A stretch of 64,000 nt of DNA, from contig NZ_JAFCKB010000003.1 in the NCBI RefSeq assembly GCF_018130615.1, positions 186,001-250,000 on the forward strand, in the 5' to 3' direction. Position numbers and translations under genes: made by a program. The notes under the pieces are model-generated. The model did no database searches and was not told where the DNA came from. It saw nothing but the letters and a program-made list of their open reading frames with translations. The stretch's first letter is position 1. Every line of letters starts with the position of its first letter. This DNA is from Bradyrhizobium manausense (GTDB lineage: Bacteria; Pseudomonadota; Alphaproteobacteria; Rhizobiales; Xanthobacteraceae). Positions 33,535 through 43,024 of this stretch are shown in pieces.

Positions 33535-34731
33535 ATGCAACTAGCAGATAAGCATGAGGGGACGACGACAAAGGCCTTTGCAGGCCTCAGGGTCCTGGAT
33601 TTCTCGACCACCATCGCCGGCCCCCATTGCGCACGAATGCTGGCCGACATGGGCGCCGAGGTCATCAAGATCGAGACCGACGGCGGTGAGACGATGCGAA
33701 CGCGGCCGCCGCTGCGCAAGGGCTGCAGCACCGTATTCGGCCAGCTCAATGTCGGCAAGAAGAGTGTGGTGCTCGACCTCAAGTCGGAGGACGGACGGGA
33801 GGCGGTTCGGCGGCTGGCCGCCACATCAGACATTTTGGTCGAGAATTTTCGCCCCGGCGTGATGCGTCGGCTCCGGCTCGATTACGACAGCCTCCGCCCG
33901 GTCAATCCCAGGCTGATCTACTGCTCGATTTCCGGCTATGGCCAGAGCGGCCCTTCGGCCGAGCTGCCGGCCTACGCGCCGGTGATCCACGCGGCCTCCG
34001 GCTACGACATGGCGCATCTCGCCTACCAGCCCGGCCGCAACAGGCCGGACTATTGCGGCATCTATCATGCCGACGTCGTGACCGGCACCTACGGCTTTGG
34101 CGCGATTGCCTCGGCGCTCTATCAGCGCACCGTGACCGGGCAGGGCCAGCATATCGACGTCTCCATGCTGGAGTCGATGCTGAGCCTGACGGTGATCGAA
34201 TTGCAGAGCTCGCAATTCGCAGTGAAGCCGCCGCCGCGTCCGATGTTCGGACCGACCGAGACCGCCAACGGCTATGTCATGATCACGGTCGCCAGTGAGA
34301 AGACGTTCCAATGCCTGATGGGCGTAATCGGCCGCCCCGAATGGATCACCGACGCACGCTTCTCCAGCTATGCTCCGCGCCGCGAGAACTGGGCCGACAT
34401 GATGGATGGCGTCGAGGCCTGGTCGCGGCAGCTCTCGACCGACGCATGCCTCGTCGCGCTCGGCGCGGCCGGCGTGCCGGCCTCAGCCTATCGCACCGTG
34501 TCCGAGGCGCTGGCCGATCCGCAACTCGCGCATCGCCAGGCTTTGTCATCGGTGGAGGACGGAGGCGGTTCCTTCCAGGTGCTCAATCTGCCGTTCCGGA
34601 TGACCGGCGCCGACACCACGCCGGGCGCGACCATGGCCGTGCTCGGCGAGCACACGCGTGCCTTGCGCGAGGAGATCGGCCTTGGTGACGCCGTGCCAAT
34701 TCCGTCAGGCAAAACACAAGCGACGAACTGA
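33535..34731 (+). CDS. CaiB/BaiF (family III) CoA-transferase
   Basis: The 398-residue protein is a family III CoA-transferase, which moves CoA between carboxylic acids. It shows LRVLDFSTTIAGPHCARMLADMGAEVIKIE near the start (here read as LRVLDFSTTIAGPHCA and LADMGAEVIKIE) and YHADVVTGTYG, which holds the likely catalytic aspartate. I choose ATG 33535; TTG 33502 would add eleven residues and neither has a strong ribosome site. It is followed 128 nt later by a peptide-type ABC importer in the same direction, so it may activate the imported compound. The acid is unknown. Confidence 0.85.
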   Translation: MQLADKHEGTTTKAFAGLRVLDFSTTIAGPHCARMLADMGAEVIKIETDGGETMRTRPPLRKGCSTVFGQLNVGKKSVVLDLKSEDGREAVRRLAATSDILVENFRPGVMRRLRLDYDSLRPVNPRLIYCSISGYGQSGPSAELPAYAPVIHAASGYDMAHLAYQPGRNRPDYCGIYHADVVTGTYGFGAIASALYQRTVTGQGQHIDVSMLESMLSLTVIELQSSQFAVKPPPRPMFGPTETANGYVMITVASEKTFQCLMGVIGRPEWITDARFSSYAPRRENWADMMDGVEAWSRQLSTDACLVALGAAGVPASAYRTVSEALADPQLAHRQALSSVEDGGGSFQVLNLPFRMTGADTTPGATMAVLGEHTRALREEIGLGDAVPIPSGKTQATN

Positions 34732-34859
34732 GCGCGTTGCGCTGCAAGAGTGCGGCATCGAACCCCGTGTGTTCCTCTTGCCGTGGCGCGCATTTGCCGC
34801 CAAGCTTGCCCGAGTCATTCAACGATCCGAAACATCGGACGAGGATCCCGGGAGGAACC

Positions 34860-36404
34860 ATGACGAACATTGCTGCCGCGGCGTGCAAGCGCGCGCCGAT
34901 TTTCCTTGTTGCGGCATTTGCGCTCCTCCCGCTGGCTGAGCCCGCACAGGCGCAAAAGTCCGGCGGCAGCATTACCGTCGGCCAGGAGCTGGATATTCCG
35001 GGCTTCGATCCGCTCAAGGTCGGCGTCTACGACTCCTCCGGCTACACCGCTGCCGCTGCGATCTTCGACACGCTGGTCACGCTGGACGACAAAGGAGATG
35101 CCGCGCCGAAGCTCGCGGAATCCTGGACGCATTCCGACGACTACAAGAGCTGGACCTTCAAGCTGCGCAAGGGCGTGAAATTTCACGACGGCACGCCGTT
35201 CAATGCGCAGGCCTTCAAGGAGAACTTTGACCGGCAGAAGGACCCCGCCAACAAGTGCCGCTGCGCCTTCTACATCACCAACGTCAAGGAGGTGCTGGCG
35301 CCGGACGAATACACAATCGTCTATAATCTCACCGACCCTTCCGTGAATCTGCCTGCGACGATGAGCATCCAGAGTACCAACAACGTCGTGCATTCGCCGA
35401 CGGCCTGGAAGACCAAGGGCGACGATTACAATCGCAATCCCGTCGGCACCGGTCCCTACATCCTGAAATCCTGGACCGCCGGCGATCGCATGGTGCTGGA
35501 GAAGAACCCGGATTACTGGGACAAGGGCCGTCCCTATCTCGACCGCATCGTCCTGAAGCCGCTGCCCGACGCGCAGTCGCGCTTCGCTTCGCTGCAATCG
35601 GGCGAAGTCGACATCATCTGGGACGACGAGAACGATGCCGACAACATCCTGAAGGCGCAGAAGGACTCCAAGCTCACCGTGCACACCTACAAGGGCTCGG
35701 GTGCGCAGGTCTATGCCTTCAACACCAAGGTAGCGCCGTTCGACGACGTTCGCGTGCGCCAGGCACTGGTGATGTCGATCGACCGTCCAAAGATGTCGCA
35801 GGCGATCAGCAACGGCCTCAGCCGGCCCGCGACCAATCCTTACGGCGAAGGCTCCTGGGTGAAGTGTAAGGACGACGGCGCCCTGCCTTACGACCTCGAG
35901 AAGGCGAAGGCACTGATCAAGGACTACGGCAAGCCGGTCGAGTTCAAGATGCTGGCGACCGCGACGCCGCGCGGCCGCATGATCGGGCAGGTGCTCCAAC
36001 AGTTCTGGAAGCGCGCCGGCGCGAATATGGAGATCGACCAGGTCGACCAGGCGACGATTCCCTCGCGCGCCTTCTCGCGTCAGTTCCAGCTGACGCCGTG
36101 GCGCATTGTCGATCTCGCCGATCCCGATCCGCAGATGTATGCGAATTTCCGCACCGGCAGCCCGGTCGCGCTCGCCGGCTTCTCCGATCCGGAGCTCGAC
36201 AAGTTGCTCGATCATGCGCGTGTCACTGCCGATGTCGGCCAGCGCACCGAGGATTATTGCGCGATCAGCCGCCTGATCAACAAGGAGGCGATCTGGTTCT
36301 GGACCTTCCAGAACACCTACTACGCGCTGTCGAGCGCCAAGCTGAAGGGCTTTCCGAAAATCTACAACGGTGTGATCGACGTTTCGAACACCTGGCTGGA
36401 ATGA
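34860..36404 (+). CDS. Periplasmic substrate-binding protein of a peptide/opine-type ABC importer
   Basis: This 514-residue SBP family 5 protein has a signal peptide (FLVAAFALLPLAEPAQAQ) and the long two-lobed fold seen in peptide, nickel and opine binders, with the segment WTFKLRKGVKFHDGTPFNAQ. GGGAGGAACC stands directly before ATG 34860; an upstream ATG at 34737 lacks support. It heads a five-gene importer (two permeases, two ATPases). The substrate is not evident from sequence: dipeptides, modified amino acids or glutathione-like compounds are all possible. Confidence 0.9.
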   Translation: MTNIAAAACKRAPIFLVAAFALLPLAEPAQAQKSGGSITVGQELDIPGFDPLKVGVYDSSGYTAAAAIFDTLVTLDDKGDAAPKLAESWTHSDDYKSWTFKLRKGVKFHDGTPFNAQAFKENFDRQKDPANKCRCAFYITNVKEVLAPDEYTIVYNLTDPSVNLPATMSIQSTNNVVHSPTAWKTKGDDYNRNPVGTGPYILKSWTAGDRMVLEKNPDYWDKGRPYLDRIVLKPLPDAQSRFASLQSGEVDIIWDDENDADNILKAQKDSKLTVHTYKGSGAQVYAFNTKVAPFDDVRVRQALVMSIDRPKMSQAISNGLSRPATNPYGEGSWVKCKDDGALPYDLEKAKALIKDYGKPVEFKMLATATPRGRMIGQVLQQFWKRAGANMEIDQVDQATIPSRAFSRQFQLTPWRIVDLADPDPQMYANFRTGSPVALAGFSDPELDKLLDHARVTADVGQRTEDYCAISRLINKEAIWFWTFQNTYYALSSAKLKGFPKIYNGVIDVSNTWLE

Positions 36405-36411
36405 CCTCGCG

Positions 36412-37362
36412 ATGCTGAACTTCGTCGCGCGGCGGCTGCTCGGCATGCTGCCGGTGCTGCTTGCGGTCTCGCTGCTCACCTTCCTGATCGCCTCGCTGCT
36501 GCCGGGCGATCTCGCTTTCGTCATCCTTGGCGATCAGGCGACGCCTGAGAATGTCGCGGCGCTCCGCCATGATATGGGGCTCGATCAGCCGCTGTGGTGG
36601 CGTTACCTGAGCTGGCTCGGCCACGTCCTGCAGGGCGATCTCGGTCGCTCGTTCCGCACCGGGCAGACCGTGCTGCAGGCGGTCTCCGAGCGCATCCCGG
36701 TCTCGCTTGAGCTGATGCTGATGGCGGAGTTCATCGGGCTCCTGATCGGCGTGCCGCTCGCGATCGCCTGCGCCGCGCGCGCCGGTGGTGCGTTCGACCG
36801 CTTCATGACCGGCAGCGCCTTTGCAATGCTGTCGATGCCGTCCTTTCTGCTGGCGATCCTGCTGATCTACCTGTTCGCGGTCGAGTTGCATTGGCTGCCG
36901 GCGACCGGGTATGTGCCGTTTACCGAGGAGCCGCTCGCGAACTTACGCTTCTTCGTGCTGCCGGCGCTGACACTGGCGCTGGCGGAGTGGCCGGGCATCA
37001 TGCGGGTGCTGCGCTCCGACATGATCGCGACGTTGCAGGAAGATTACATCGCGCTGGCCAAGGCGAAGGGCCTGAAGCCCTCGCGCATCCTGTTCGTGCA
37101 TGCGCTCAAGCCCTCGTCGCTGACGCTGGTGACGGTCACAGGCATCAATATCGGCCGTCTGCTCGGCGGCACGCTGATCGTGGAATCGATCTTTGCGCTG
37201 CCCGGCATCGGCCGGCTGCTGGTCGGCGCGATCTACACCCGCGACCTCGTTATTCTCCAGGGCGTGGTGCTGCTGGTCGCCTGCGGCTTCGTCATCGTGA
37301 ACTTCATCGTCGACATGCTCTACGCCGTGCTCGATCCGAGGATCCGCCATGGCCACGCTTGA
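36412..37362 (+). CDS. ABC importer permease (DppB type)
   Basis: The 316-residue inner-membrane permease has about six membrane segments, the N-terminal MLNFVARRLLGMLPVLLAVS and TFLIASLLPGD typical of DppB, and the ATPase-contact loop near ALAKAKGLKPSRILFVHALK. The start follows the binding-protein stop by 7 nt and the end overlaps the next permease by 14 nt, so the genes are co-transcribed. Confidence 0.92.
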   Translation: MLNFVARRLLGMLPVLLAVSLLTFLIASLLPGDLAFVILGDQATPENVAALRHDMGLDQPLWWRYLSWLGHVLQGDLGRSFRTGQTVLQAVSERIPVSLELMLMAEFIGLLIGVPLAIACAARAGGAFDRFMTGSAFAMLSMPSFLLAILLIYLFAVELHWLPATGYVPFTEEPLANLRFFVLPALTLALAEWPGIMRVLRSDMIATLQEDYIALAKAKGLKPSRILFVHALKPSSLTLVTVTGINIGRLLGGTLIVESIFALPGIGRLLVGAIYTRDLVILQGVVLLVACGFVIVNFIVDMLYAVLDPRIRHGHA

Positions 37363-38218
37363 ACTCTCGATGCAAGAGGACGTGCCGGCACCGGTCGGGC
37401 GCAAGCGCAAGCTCGGGCTGTTGTTCTGGGTCGCAAGCATCTGGCTCGCTGTCATTCTTGTGCTTGCGATCCTGGCGCCTTTACTGCCGCTGCAGAACCC
37501 GACCGATATGGACATGCTGGAGCGCCGCGCTGCGTTCTCGAGCGAGCACTGGCTCGGCACCGACGGCCTCGGCCGCGACGAGCTTGCCCGGCTGATTTTC
37601 GGCGCACGGGTTTCGCTCACCGTCGGGCTGATTGCTCCGATGATCGGCCTTGGCATCGGCGGTGCGCTGGGCCTGCTCGCCGGCTATTTCCGTGGCCGGT
37701 GCGAGACGCTGATGGTTGGCAGCATGGACGTGCTGCTGGCCTTTCCGCCGCTGATCTTCGCGCTCGCGGTGACCGCCTATCTCGGCCAGTCCATCCCCAA
37801 CCTCACCATCATCCTCGGCGTGCTCGGCATTCCCGCCTTCATGCGGGTGGCGCGCGCGGCGACGCTGACCTTGGCGCGGCGCGAGTTCGTGATCGCGGCC
37901 GAGGCGCTCGGCGCCAGCCATGCGCGGATCCTGCTGCGCGAGCTACTGCCGAACGTGATCCTGCCCCTGCTCGCCTTCTTCCTGCTCGGCGTTGCCGTCA
38001 CCATCGTGGTCGAGGGCGCGCTGTCGTTCCTGGGGCTCGGCGTACCGCCGCCGATGGCGAGCTGGGGCAGCATGATCGGCGAGGGGCGCGACAGCCTCGA
38101 CGTCGCGCCGCGGCTGGCCTTCCTGCCGGCGGCGGGGCTGTTCCTGACCGTGCTGGCCTTCAACCTTGTCGGCGACACCATGCGGGCGCTGACCGACCCG
38201 CGTCAGGGGGCGCTGTGA
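37349..38218 (+). CDS. ABC importer permease (DppC type)
   Basis: The 289-residue partner permease has a short cytoplasmic N-terminus, about six membrane segments, HWLGTDGLGRDELARLIFGAR near residue 60 (characteristic of DppC) and the coupling loop AAEALGASHARILLRELLPN. It overlaps the DppB-type gene by 14 nt and the next ATPase gene by 4 nt (GTGA). Confidence 0.92.
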   Translation: MATLELSMQEDVPAPVGRKRKLGLLFWVASIWLAVILVLAILAPLLPLQNPTDMDMLERRAAFSSEHWLGTDGLGRDELARLIFGARVSLTVGLIAPMIGLGIGGALGLLAGYFRGRCETLMVGSMDVLLAFPPLIFALAVTAYLGQSIPNLTIILGVLGIPAFMRVARAATLTLARREFVIAAEALGASHARILLRELLPNVILPLLAFFLLGVAVTIVVEGALSFLGLGVPPPMASWGSMIGEGRDSLDVAPRLAFLPAAGLFLTVLAFNLVGDTMRALTDPRQGAL

Positions 38219-39207
38219 GCACTCAGCTCCTGACCATCGAGGACGTCGCGGTGGAGCTGCCGACCCCGCGTGGAAACCTGCGCGCCGTCGATCATGTCGA
38301 CCTGTCGCTGGGGGCGGGCCGCACGCTCGGCATCGTCGGCGAGTCCGGTTGCGGCAAGACCATGCTGTCGCGGGCGATCCTTCAGCTGCTGCCGAAGAAG
38401 GCGAAGCTGTCCGGACGCGTCATGTTTGACGGTCAGGATCTGGTCCGGCTCGCGCCCGCAAGCCTGCGGCGCCTGCGCGCGCGCGATCTCGCCGTCGTGT
38501 TCCAGGACCCGATGACCTCGCTCAATCCGGTGCTCACCATCGGCACCCAATTGATGGAGACGATCCAGGAGCATCTCGAGCTCGATGCCCCGGCGGCGCG
38601 GAAGCGCAGCATCGAGCTGCTCGCGGCCGTCGGCATTCCGGCGCCGGAGCAGCGGCTGGCGCAATATCCGCATCAATGTTCCGGCGGCATGCGGCAGCGC
38701 ATCGCGATTGCGATCGCGCTGTCCTGCGAACCGAAACTCCTGATCGCGGACGAGCCGACGACGGCGCTCGACGTCACCATCCAGGCGCAGATCCTCGATC
38801 TGCTGGCGCGCGAGCAGCGCCGCCGCCACATGGCGATGATCATCATTACCCATGATCTCGGTGTGGTCGCCGGTCGTGCCGACGAGGTCGCGGTGATGTA
38901 TGCGGGCAGGGTGGTGGAGCGCGCGCCGACGCAGGCGTTGTTCAAGCGCATGCATATGCCCTACACTGAGGCGCTGCTCGCGGCGATCCCGAAGCTGGAG
39001 ACGGCGCCGCATACGCCGCTGCCCGCGATTTCCGGCCGTCCGCCCGATCCGACGCGGCCGCTGAGAGGCTGCTCCTTCGCGCCGCGCTGCCGCTATGCTG
39101 CGGGCGCCTGTCGTGAAGCCAAGCCCGAGTTGAAGAGCGCGGAGATGCCGGATCATCTCTATGCCTGCTTCCATCCGATCCAGATGGCGGAAGGGATCGG
39201 CGCATGA
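38215..39207 (+). CDS. ABC importer ATPase (DppD type)
   Basis: The 330-residue ATPase has Walker A in [10 protein letters not shown], the Q-loop in [13 protein letters not shown], the signature CSGGMRQR and Walker B in [13 protein letters not shown]. The C-terminal extension with [20 protein letters not shown] has the cysteine pattern found in oligopeptide ATPases, which can bind an iron-sulfur cluster. The GTG start at 38215 overlaps the DppC stop and has CAGGGGG upstream. The ATG of the next gene overlaps its stop by 4 nt. Confidence 0.92.
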   Translation: MSTQLLTIEDVAVELPTPRGNLRAVDHVDLSLGAGRTLGIVGESGCGKTMLSRAILQLLPKKAKLSGRVMFDGQDLVRLAPASLRRLRARDLAVVFQDPMTSLNPVLTIGTQLMETIQEHLELDAPAARKRSIELLAAVGIPAPEQRLAQYPHQCSGGMRQRIAIAIALSCEPKLLIADEPTTALDVTIQAQILDLLAREQRRRHMAMIIITHDLGVVAGRADEVAVMYAGRVVERAPTQALFKRMHMPYTEALLAAIPKLETAPHTPLPAISGRPPDPTRPLRGCSFAPRCRYAAGACREAKPELKSAEMPDHLYACFHPIQMAEGIGA

Positions 39208-40175
39208 TGCAGTTGGTCGTGCGCGATGAGCCGCTCCTGCATGTCGATAATCTCGTCGTCGAATATGGTCTCGGCAACAAGACCGTGCACGCTGTTTCCG
39301 GCGTCAGCCTTCATGTCGCACGCGGCGAGACCCTCGGGCTGGTCGGCGAGTCCGGCTGCGGCAAGTCGACACTGGGGCGCGCGGTGCTGCAATTGCGCCG
39401 CGCCAAAAGTGGCCGCGTGCTGTTCGACGGCGAGGACCTCACCGCGATGGGGGGTGAGGCGCTGCGAAGAATGCGCCGTCGCGTGCAGCTGATCTTCCAG
39501 GACCCGATCGCCTCGCTCAATCCGCGCCGTCGCATCGGCGATATCGTGGCCGAGCCGTTGATCATCGCCGGGGTCAAGGATGGCACCGAACGCAAGCGTA
39601 GGGTTCACGAGGTGCTCGCTGCGGTCGGGCTCGATCCGGATCTCGTGGCGGGTCGTCTGCCGCATGAATTCTCCGGCGGCCAGTGCCAGCGCATCTCGAT
39701 CGCGCGATCGCTCGTGCTCAATCCCGAATTCATCGTCTGCGACGAGCCGGTCTCGGCGCTCGACGTCTCCATCCGCGCGCAGATCCTCAATCTGCTGGAA
39801 GAGATGAAGGCGCGCTTCGGCCTGACGCTGCTGTTCATTGCGCATGACCTCGCCGTGGTCAAAGCGGTCAGCGATCGCGTCGCGGTGATGTATCTTGGCC
39901 GGCTCTGCGAGGTCGGACCGTCGGAGCAATTGTTTGCAAAGCCCGCGCATCCCTATACCGGGCTGCTGTTGCAGGCGATCCCGGTACCCGATCCGGATGT
40001 GCGTCCCGCCGAAAGCGTGGCGACCGGCGAGCCGCCATCGCCGATTGCGCCGCCATCCGGCTGCCGCTTCCGCACCCGTTGCCCGCGGGCGGACCAGCGA
40101 TGCAGCGCGGAGATGCCGGAGTTGCGTGAGGTCGCAATCGGCCAGTTCGCGGCTTGCCATCATCCGCTGGCCTAA
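39204..40175 (+). CDS. ABC importer ATPase (DppF type)
   Basis: The second ATPase has 323 residues with Walker A GESGCGKSTL, Q-loop LIFQDPIASLNPR, signature FSGGQCQR and Walker B FIVCDEPVSALDV. It also has a C-terminal cysteine segment, CRFRTRCPRADQRCSAEMPE. It overlaps the DppD-type gene by 4 nt and ends the importer operon. All key residues are intact. Confidence 0.92.
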   Translation: MMQLVVRDEPLLHVDNLVVEYGLGNKTVHAVSGVSLHVARGETLGLVGESGCGKSTLGRAVLQLRRAKSGRVLFDGEDLTAMGGEALRRMRRRVQLIFQDPIASLNPRRRIGDIVAEPLIIAGVKDGTERKRRVHEVLAAVGLDPDLVAGRLPHEFSGGQCQRISIARSLVLNPEFIVCDEPVSALDVSIRAQILNLLEEMKARFGLTLLFIAHDLAVVKAVSDRVAVMYLGRLCEVGPSEQLFAKPAHPYTGLLLQAIPVPDPDVRPAESVATGEPPSPIAPPSGCRFRTRCPRADQRCSAEMPELREVAIGQFAACHHPLA

Positions 40176-40255
40176 CTAAGACGGCTCCCAGATTTGTCTC
40201 GCTCGACCGCCCGTGGCATGGTGCGTGACGATAAGAGTATGCCGGGAGGATTCCG

Positions 40256-41323
40256 ATGAAGAGTTTCAAGGTCGCCGATTTCAAGGCGCCGTTGCAGGAG
40301 TTCGACGAGGCCACGCCGCAACCGTCGGGCACGCAGGTGCTGATCAAGGTCAAGGCCGCCGGCGTCTGCCACAGCGATCTCCATATCTGGGAAGGCGGCT
40401 ATGATCTCGGCCACGGCCGCAAGCCGCTATCGCTGAAGGACCGCGGCATCAATCTGCCGCTGACCATGGGCCACGAGACCGTCGGTGAAGTCCTGGCCTT
40501 CGGTCCCGACGTGAAGCCGACCGACCAGGGCGACCTCAAGCTCGGCGATGTCGGTCTCGTCTATCCCTGGATCGGCTGCGGCAAATGCGCCACCTGCCTC
40601 GCCGGTGACGAGAACATGTGCCTGACGCCGCGCTCGCTCGGCGTTTACTGCGACGGCGGCTATTCCGACCACATGCTGGTGCCGCATCCGCGCTATCTGC
40701 TCAATCTGAAAGGGCTCGATCCTGCGTCGGCCGCACCTTATGCCTGCTCGGGCGTCACCACCTACAGCGCGCTGAAGAAGGTTGAGCAGCACTTTGATAC
40801 GCCGATCGTGATGTTCGGCGCCGGCGGGCTCGGCCTGATGGCGCTGTCGCTGCTCAAAGCCATGGGCGGCAAGGGCGCGATCATGGTCGATATCGATGCC
40901 AGGAAGCGCGAGGCGGCAGAAAAGGCCGGCGCGCTCGCCACTGTCGATCCCAAGGCGCCGGACGCGCTGGAGCAACTCGCGAAGAAAGCGGGCGGTCCGA
41001 TCCGCGCCGTGATCGATCTCGTCGGCAATGCCGCGACGACGCAACTCGGCTTTGACTGTCTCACCAAGGGCGGCAAGCTCGTCATCGTCGGCCTGTTCGG
41101 CGGCGGCGCGACCTGGGCGTTGCCGCTGATTCCCATCAAGGCCGTGACGATCCAGGGCAGCTATGTCGGAAACTTGCGCGAGACGCAGGAATTGCTCGAT
41201 CTCGTGCGCGCCAAGAACGTGGCTCCGATCCCGGTGACGAAGGCGCCACTCGACAAGGCCAACGATGCGCTGCTGCAATTGCAGCAGGGCGCCGTGGTCG
41301 GTCGCACGGTGCTGACACCGTAG
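40256..41323 (+). CDS. Zinc-dependent alcohol dehydrogenase
   Basis: The 355-residue medium-chain dehydrogenase has catalytic zinc ligands in AGVCHSDLH and MGHETVGEV, the four structural-zinc cysteines in GCGKCATCLAGDENMC, and the NAD-binding GAGGLGLMAL. It would interconvert alcohols and aldehydes. AGGAGGATTCCG precedes ATG 40256. It starts 80 nt after the importer operon in the same direction. The preferred alcohol cannot be read from the sequence. Confidence 0.89.
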   Translation: MKSFKVADFKAPLQEFDEATPQPSGTQVLIKVKAAGVCHSDLHIWEGGYDLGHGRKPLSLKDRGINLPLTMGHETVGEVLAFGPDVKPTDQGDLKLGDVGLVYPWIGCGKCATCLAGDENMCLTPRSLGVYCDGGYSDHMLVPHPRYLLNLKGLDPASAAPYACSGVTTYSALKKVEQHFDTPIVMFGAGGLGLMALSLLKAMGGKGAIMVDIDARKREAAEKAGALATVDPKAPDALEQLAKKAGGPIRAVIDLVGNAATTQLGFDCLTKGGKLVIVGLFGGGATWALPLIPIKAVTIQGSYVGNLRETQELLDLVRAKNVAPIPVTKAPLDKANDALLQLQQGAVVGRTVLTP

Positions 41324-41330
41324 TCTCTTC

Positions 41331-41433
41331 CGTCATTCCGGGGCGGTCCGCAGGACCGAACCCGGAATCTCGAGATCCTCAGGTGCGCAATTGCGCACCA
41401 TAGTTCGGCTCTTCGAGCCGCCTCGGAATGACG
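41331..41433. repeat. Palindromic intergenic repeat (CGTCATTCCG...CGGAATGACG)
   Basis: The ends CGTCATTCCG and CGGAATGACG are inverted copies. Inside are GGTCCGCAGGACC and GGTGCGCAATTGCGCACC hairpins. It looks like another member of the interspersed palindromes between genes in this genus. It separates two genes of the same direction. Confidence 0.72.
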
Positions 41434-41455
41434 CCTTCCTCTCAGGAACCCCCAA

Positions 41456-42535
41456 ATGTCCGCAAACAACGCCTTCCACATTGCCGTGCTCGCCGGTGAC
41501 GGCATCGGTCCCGAAGTCATGGCGCCGGCGCTCGAGGTGCTGCGCAAGATCGAGACGAAGTCGGACTTGCGCTTCCGCTTCACCGAGGCGCCGGCGGGCG
41601 CCAACAATTATCTCGCCACCGGCAAGTCGATGCCGGATTCCACCATCAAGCTGTGCGAGGAGGCGGATGCGATCCTGCTCGGGGCCTGCGGCCTGCCCTC
41701 GGTGCGCTACCCCGACAACACCGAGATCGCGCCGCAGATCGAGCTGCGCTTCATCTTCGACCTCTATGCCGGCGTGCGCCCGGCGCGGCTCATTCCGGGC
41801 GTGCCGAGCCCGATCGTCGGCGCCGACAAGCGCGGCATCGATCTCGTCGTGATCCGCGAATCCACAGAAGGCCTGTTCGCTTCGATGGGTAAGGGCGTCG
41901 TCACCCACGAGGACGCGCGCGAAACCATGGTGATCACGCGCAAGACCTCCGAGCGCCTGTTCGATTTCTCGTTCCGCCTCGCCGAGCGGCGCAAGGCGCG
42001 CGGCAAGCCGGGATCGCTCGCCTGCGTCGACAAGGCGAACGTCTTCAAGGCGTTTGCGTTCTTCCGCGGCATCTTCGACGAGATCGCCAAGAAGCATCCC
42101 GGGGTGAAGACCGATCGCCTCTATGTCGACGCCTGCTCGGCGATGCTGGTCAAGCGTCCCTGGGATTTCGACGTGATGGTGATGGAGAACATGTTCGGCG
42201 ACATCGTGTCCGACATCACCGCGAGCCTGATCGGTGGCCTCGGCATGGCGCCGTCGGCCGACATCGGCGACAAATATGCGGTGTTCCAGCCGTGCCACGG
42301 CACCGCGCCCGATATCATGGGGCAGGGCAAGGCCAATCCGACCGGCATGATCCTGTCGGCGGCGATGATGCTGGACTGGCTCGCCGACAAGCACGGACTG
42401 GAGAGCGCCACCGAAGCGGGCGAGCAGATCGAGCGCGCGGTCGACCAGGTCTATGCCAACGGCCTCAAGCCGATGGAGTTCGGCGGCAGCAACGGTACGG
42501 CCGATATTACCAAAGCGATGCTCGCCGTGCTGTAG
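41456..42535 (+). CDS. Isocitrate/isopropylmalate-type dehydrogenase
   Basis: The 359-residue protein belongs to the beta-decarboxylating dehydrogenases (isocitrate, isopropylmalate, tartrate). It begins with VLAGDGIGPEV, has RESTEGLFAS in the substrate-binding region, the catalytic lysine in VDKANVFK, metal-ligand aspartates near DACSAMLV and DIVSDITASLIGG, and the NAD site HGTAPDI. Exact substrate is uncertain: the sequence is not clearly LeuB, and homologues are often named 3-isopropylmalate or tartrate dehydrogenase. AGGAACC precedes ATG 41456. Confidence 0.85.
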   Translation: MSANNAFHIAVLAGDGIGPEVMAPALEVLRKIETKSDLRFRFTEAPAGANNYLATGKSMPDSTIKLCEEADAILLGACGLPSVRYPDNTEIAPQIELRFIFDLYAGVRPARLIPGVPSPIVGADKRGIDLVVIRESTEGLFASMGKGVVTHEDARETMVITRKTSERLFDFSFRLAERRKARGKPGSLACVDKANVFKAFAFFRGIFDEIAKKHPGVKTDRLYVDACSAMLVKRPWDFDVMVMENMFGDIVSDITASLIGGLGMAPSADIGDKYAVFQPCHGTAPDIMGQGKANPTGMILSAAMMLDWLADKHGLESATEAGEQIERAVDQVYANGLKPMEFGGSNGTADITKAMLAVL

Positions 42536-42573
42536 ATGCCGCAGGCGGTCGATGTCGGAGGAGCTGGACGTTC

Positions 42574-42972
42574 ATGCGCAAGCAAGTCCCCGAACGGCAT
42601 CGACAGCTCCGGACCTTTGCTTTCGGCGACAGTCCCGCGCTTGCGGATGAATTGCTCGAGCTCGTCGTCAAGGGCATCAAGACCGCAACCTGCAGCACGG
42701 AAGACGAACCAAACACCTCCGCGCCGGGTGAGCGTTGGGTGGTGCTGGACGGACGGGGAGATCCACGCTGCGTCATCGAAACCACCGAGATCACCTATCG
42801 GCGGTTCAACGATGTCGACGCCGCCTTTGCGTATGATGAGGGGGAGGGCGATCGCAGCCTCGCCTATTGGCGCAACGCCCATCGCGCCTATTTCGGCCGG
42901 CTCGGACGGTTCAGCGAAGACATGATGCTGATGTGCGAGCGCTTTCGCCTGATCGAGGTTTTCGGCGATTGA
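42574..42972 (+). CDS. ASCH-domain protein
   Basis: The 132-residue protein fits the ASCH superfamily (a PUA-like beta-barrel thought to bind RNA or nucleotides). Typical parts are FAFGDSPALADELLELVVKG, KTATCSTEDE, and the final FRLIEVF. GGAGGAG lies about 8 nt before the start, and ATG 42574 gives the usual family length. It follows the dehydrogenase by 38 nt and may be co-transcribed with it. Function unknown. Confidence 0.82.
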   Translation: MRKQVPERHRQLRTFAFGDSPALADELLELVVKGIKTATCSTEDEPNTSAPGERWVVLDGRGDPRCVIETTEITYRRFNDVDAAFAYDEGEGDRSLAYWRNAHRAYFGRLGRFSEDMMLMCERFRLIEVFGD

Positions 42973-42994
42973 TCGGCGCGAGACTGCGCTGGAA

Positions 42995-43024
42995 AAGGGG
43001 CCTTGCGGCCCCTTCGTCGTTTTA
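42995..43024 (+). terminator. Terminator after the ASCH gene
   Basis: AAGGGGCC-TTGC-GGCCCCTT is an 8-bp perfect stem followed by CGTCGTTTT. It overlaps the 3' end of the opposite small secreted-protein gene, so it may serve both. Confidence 0.75.
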
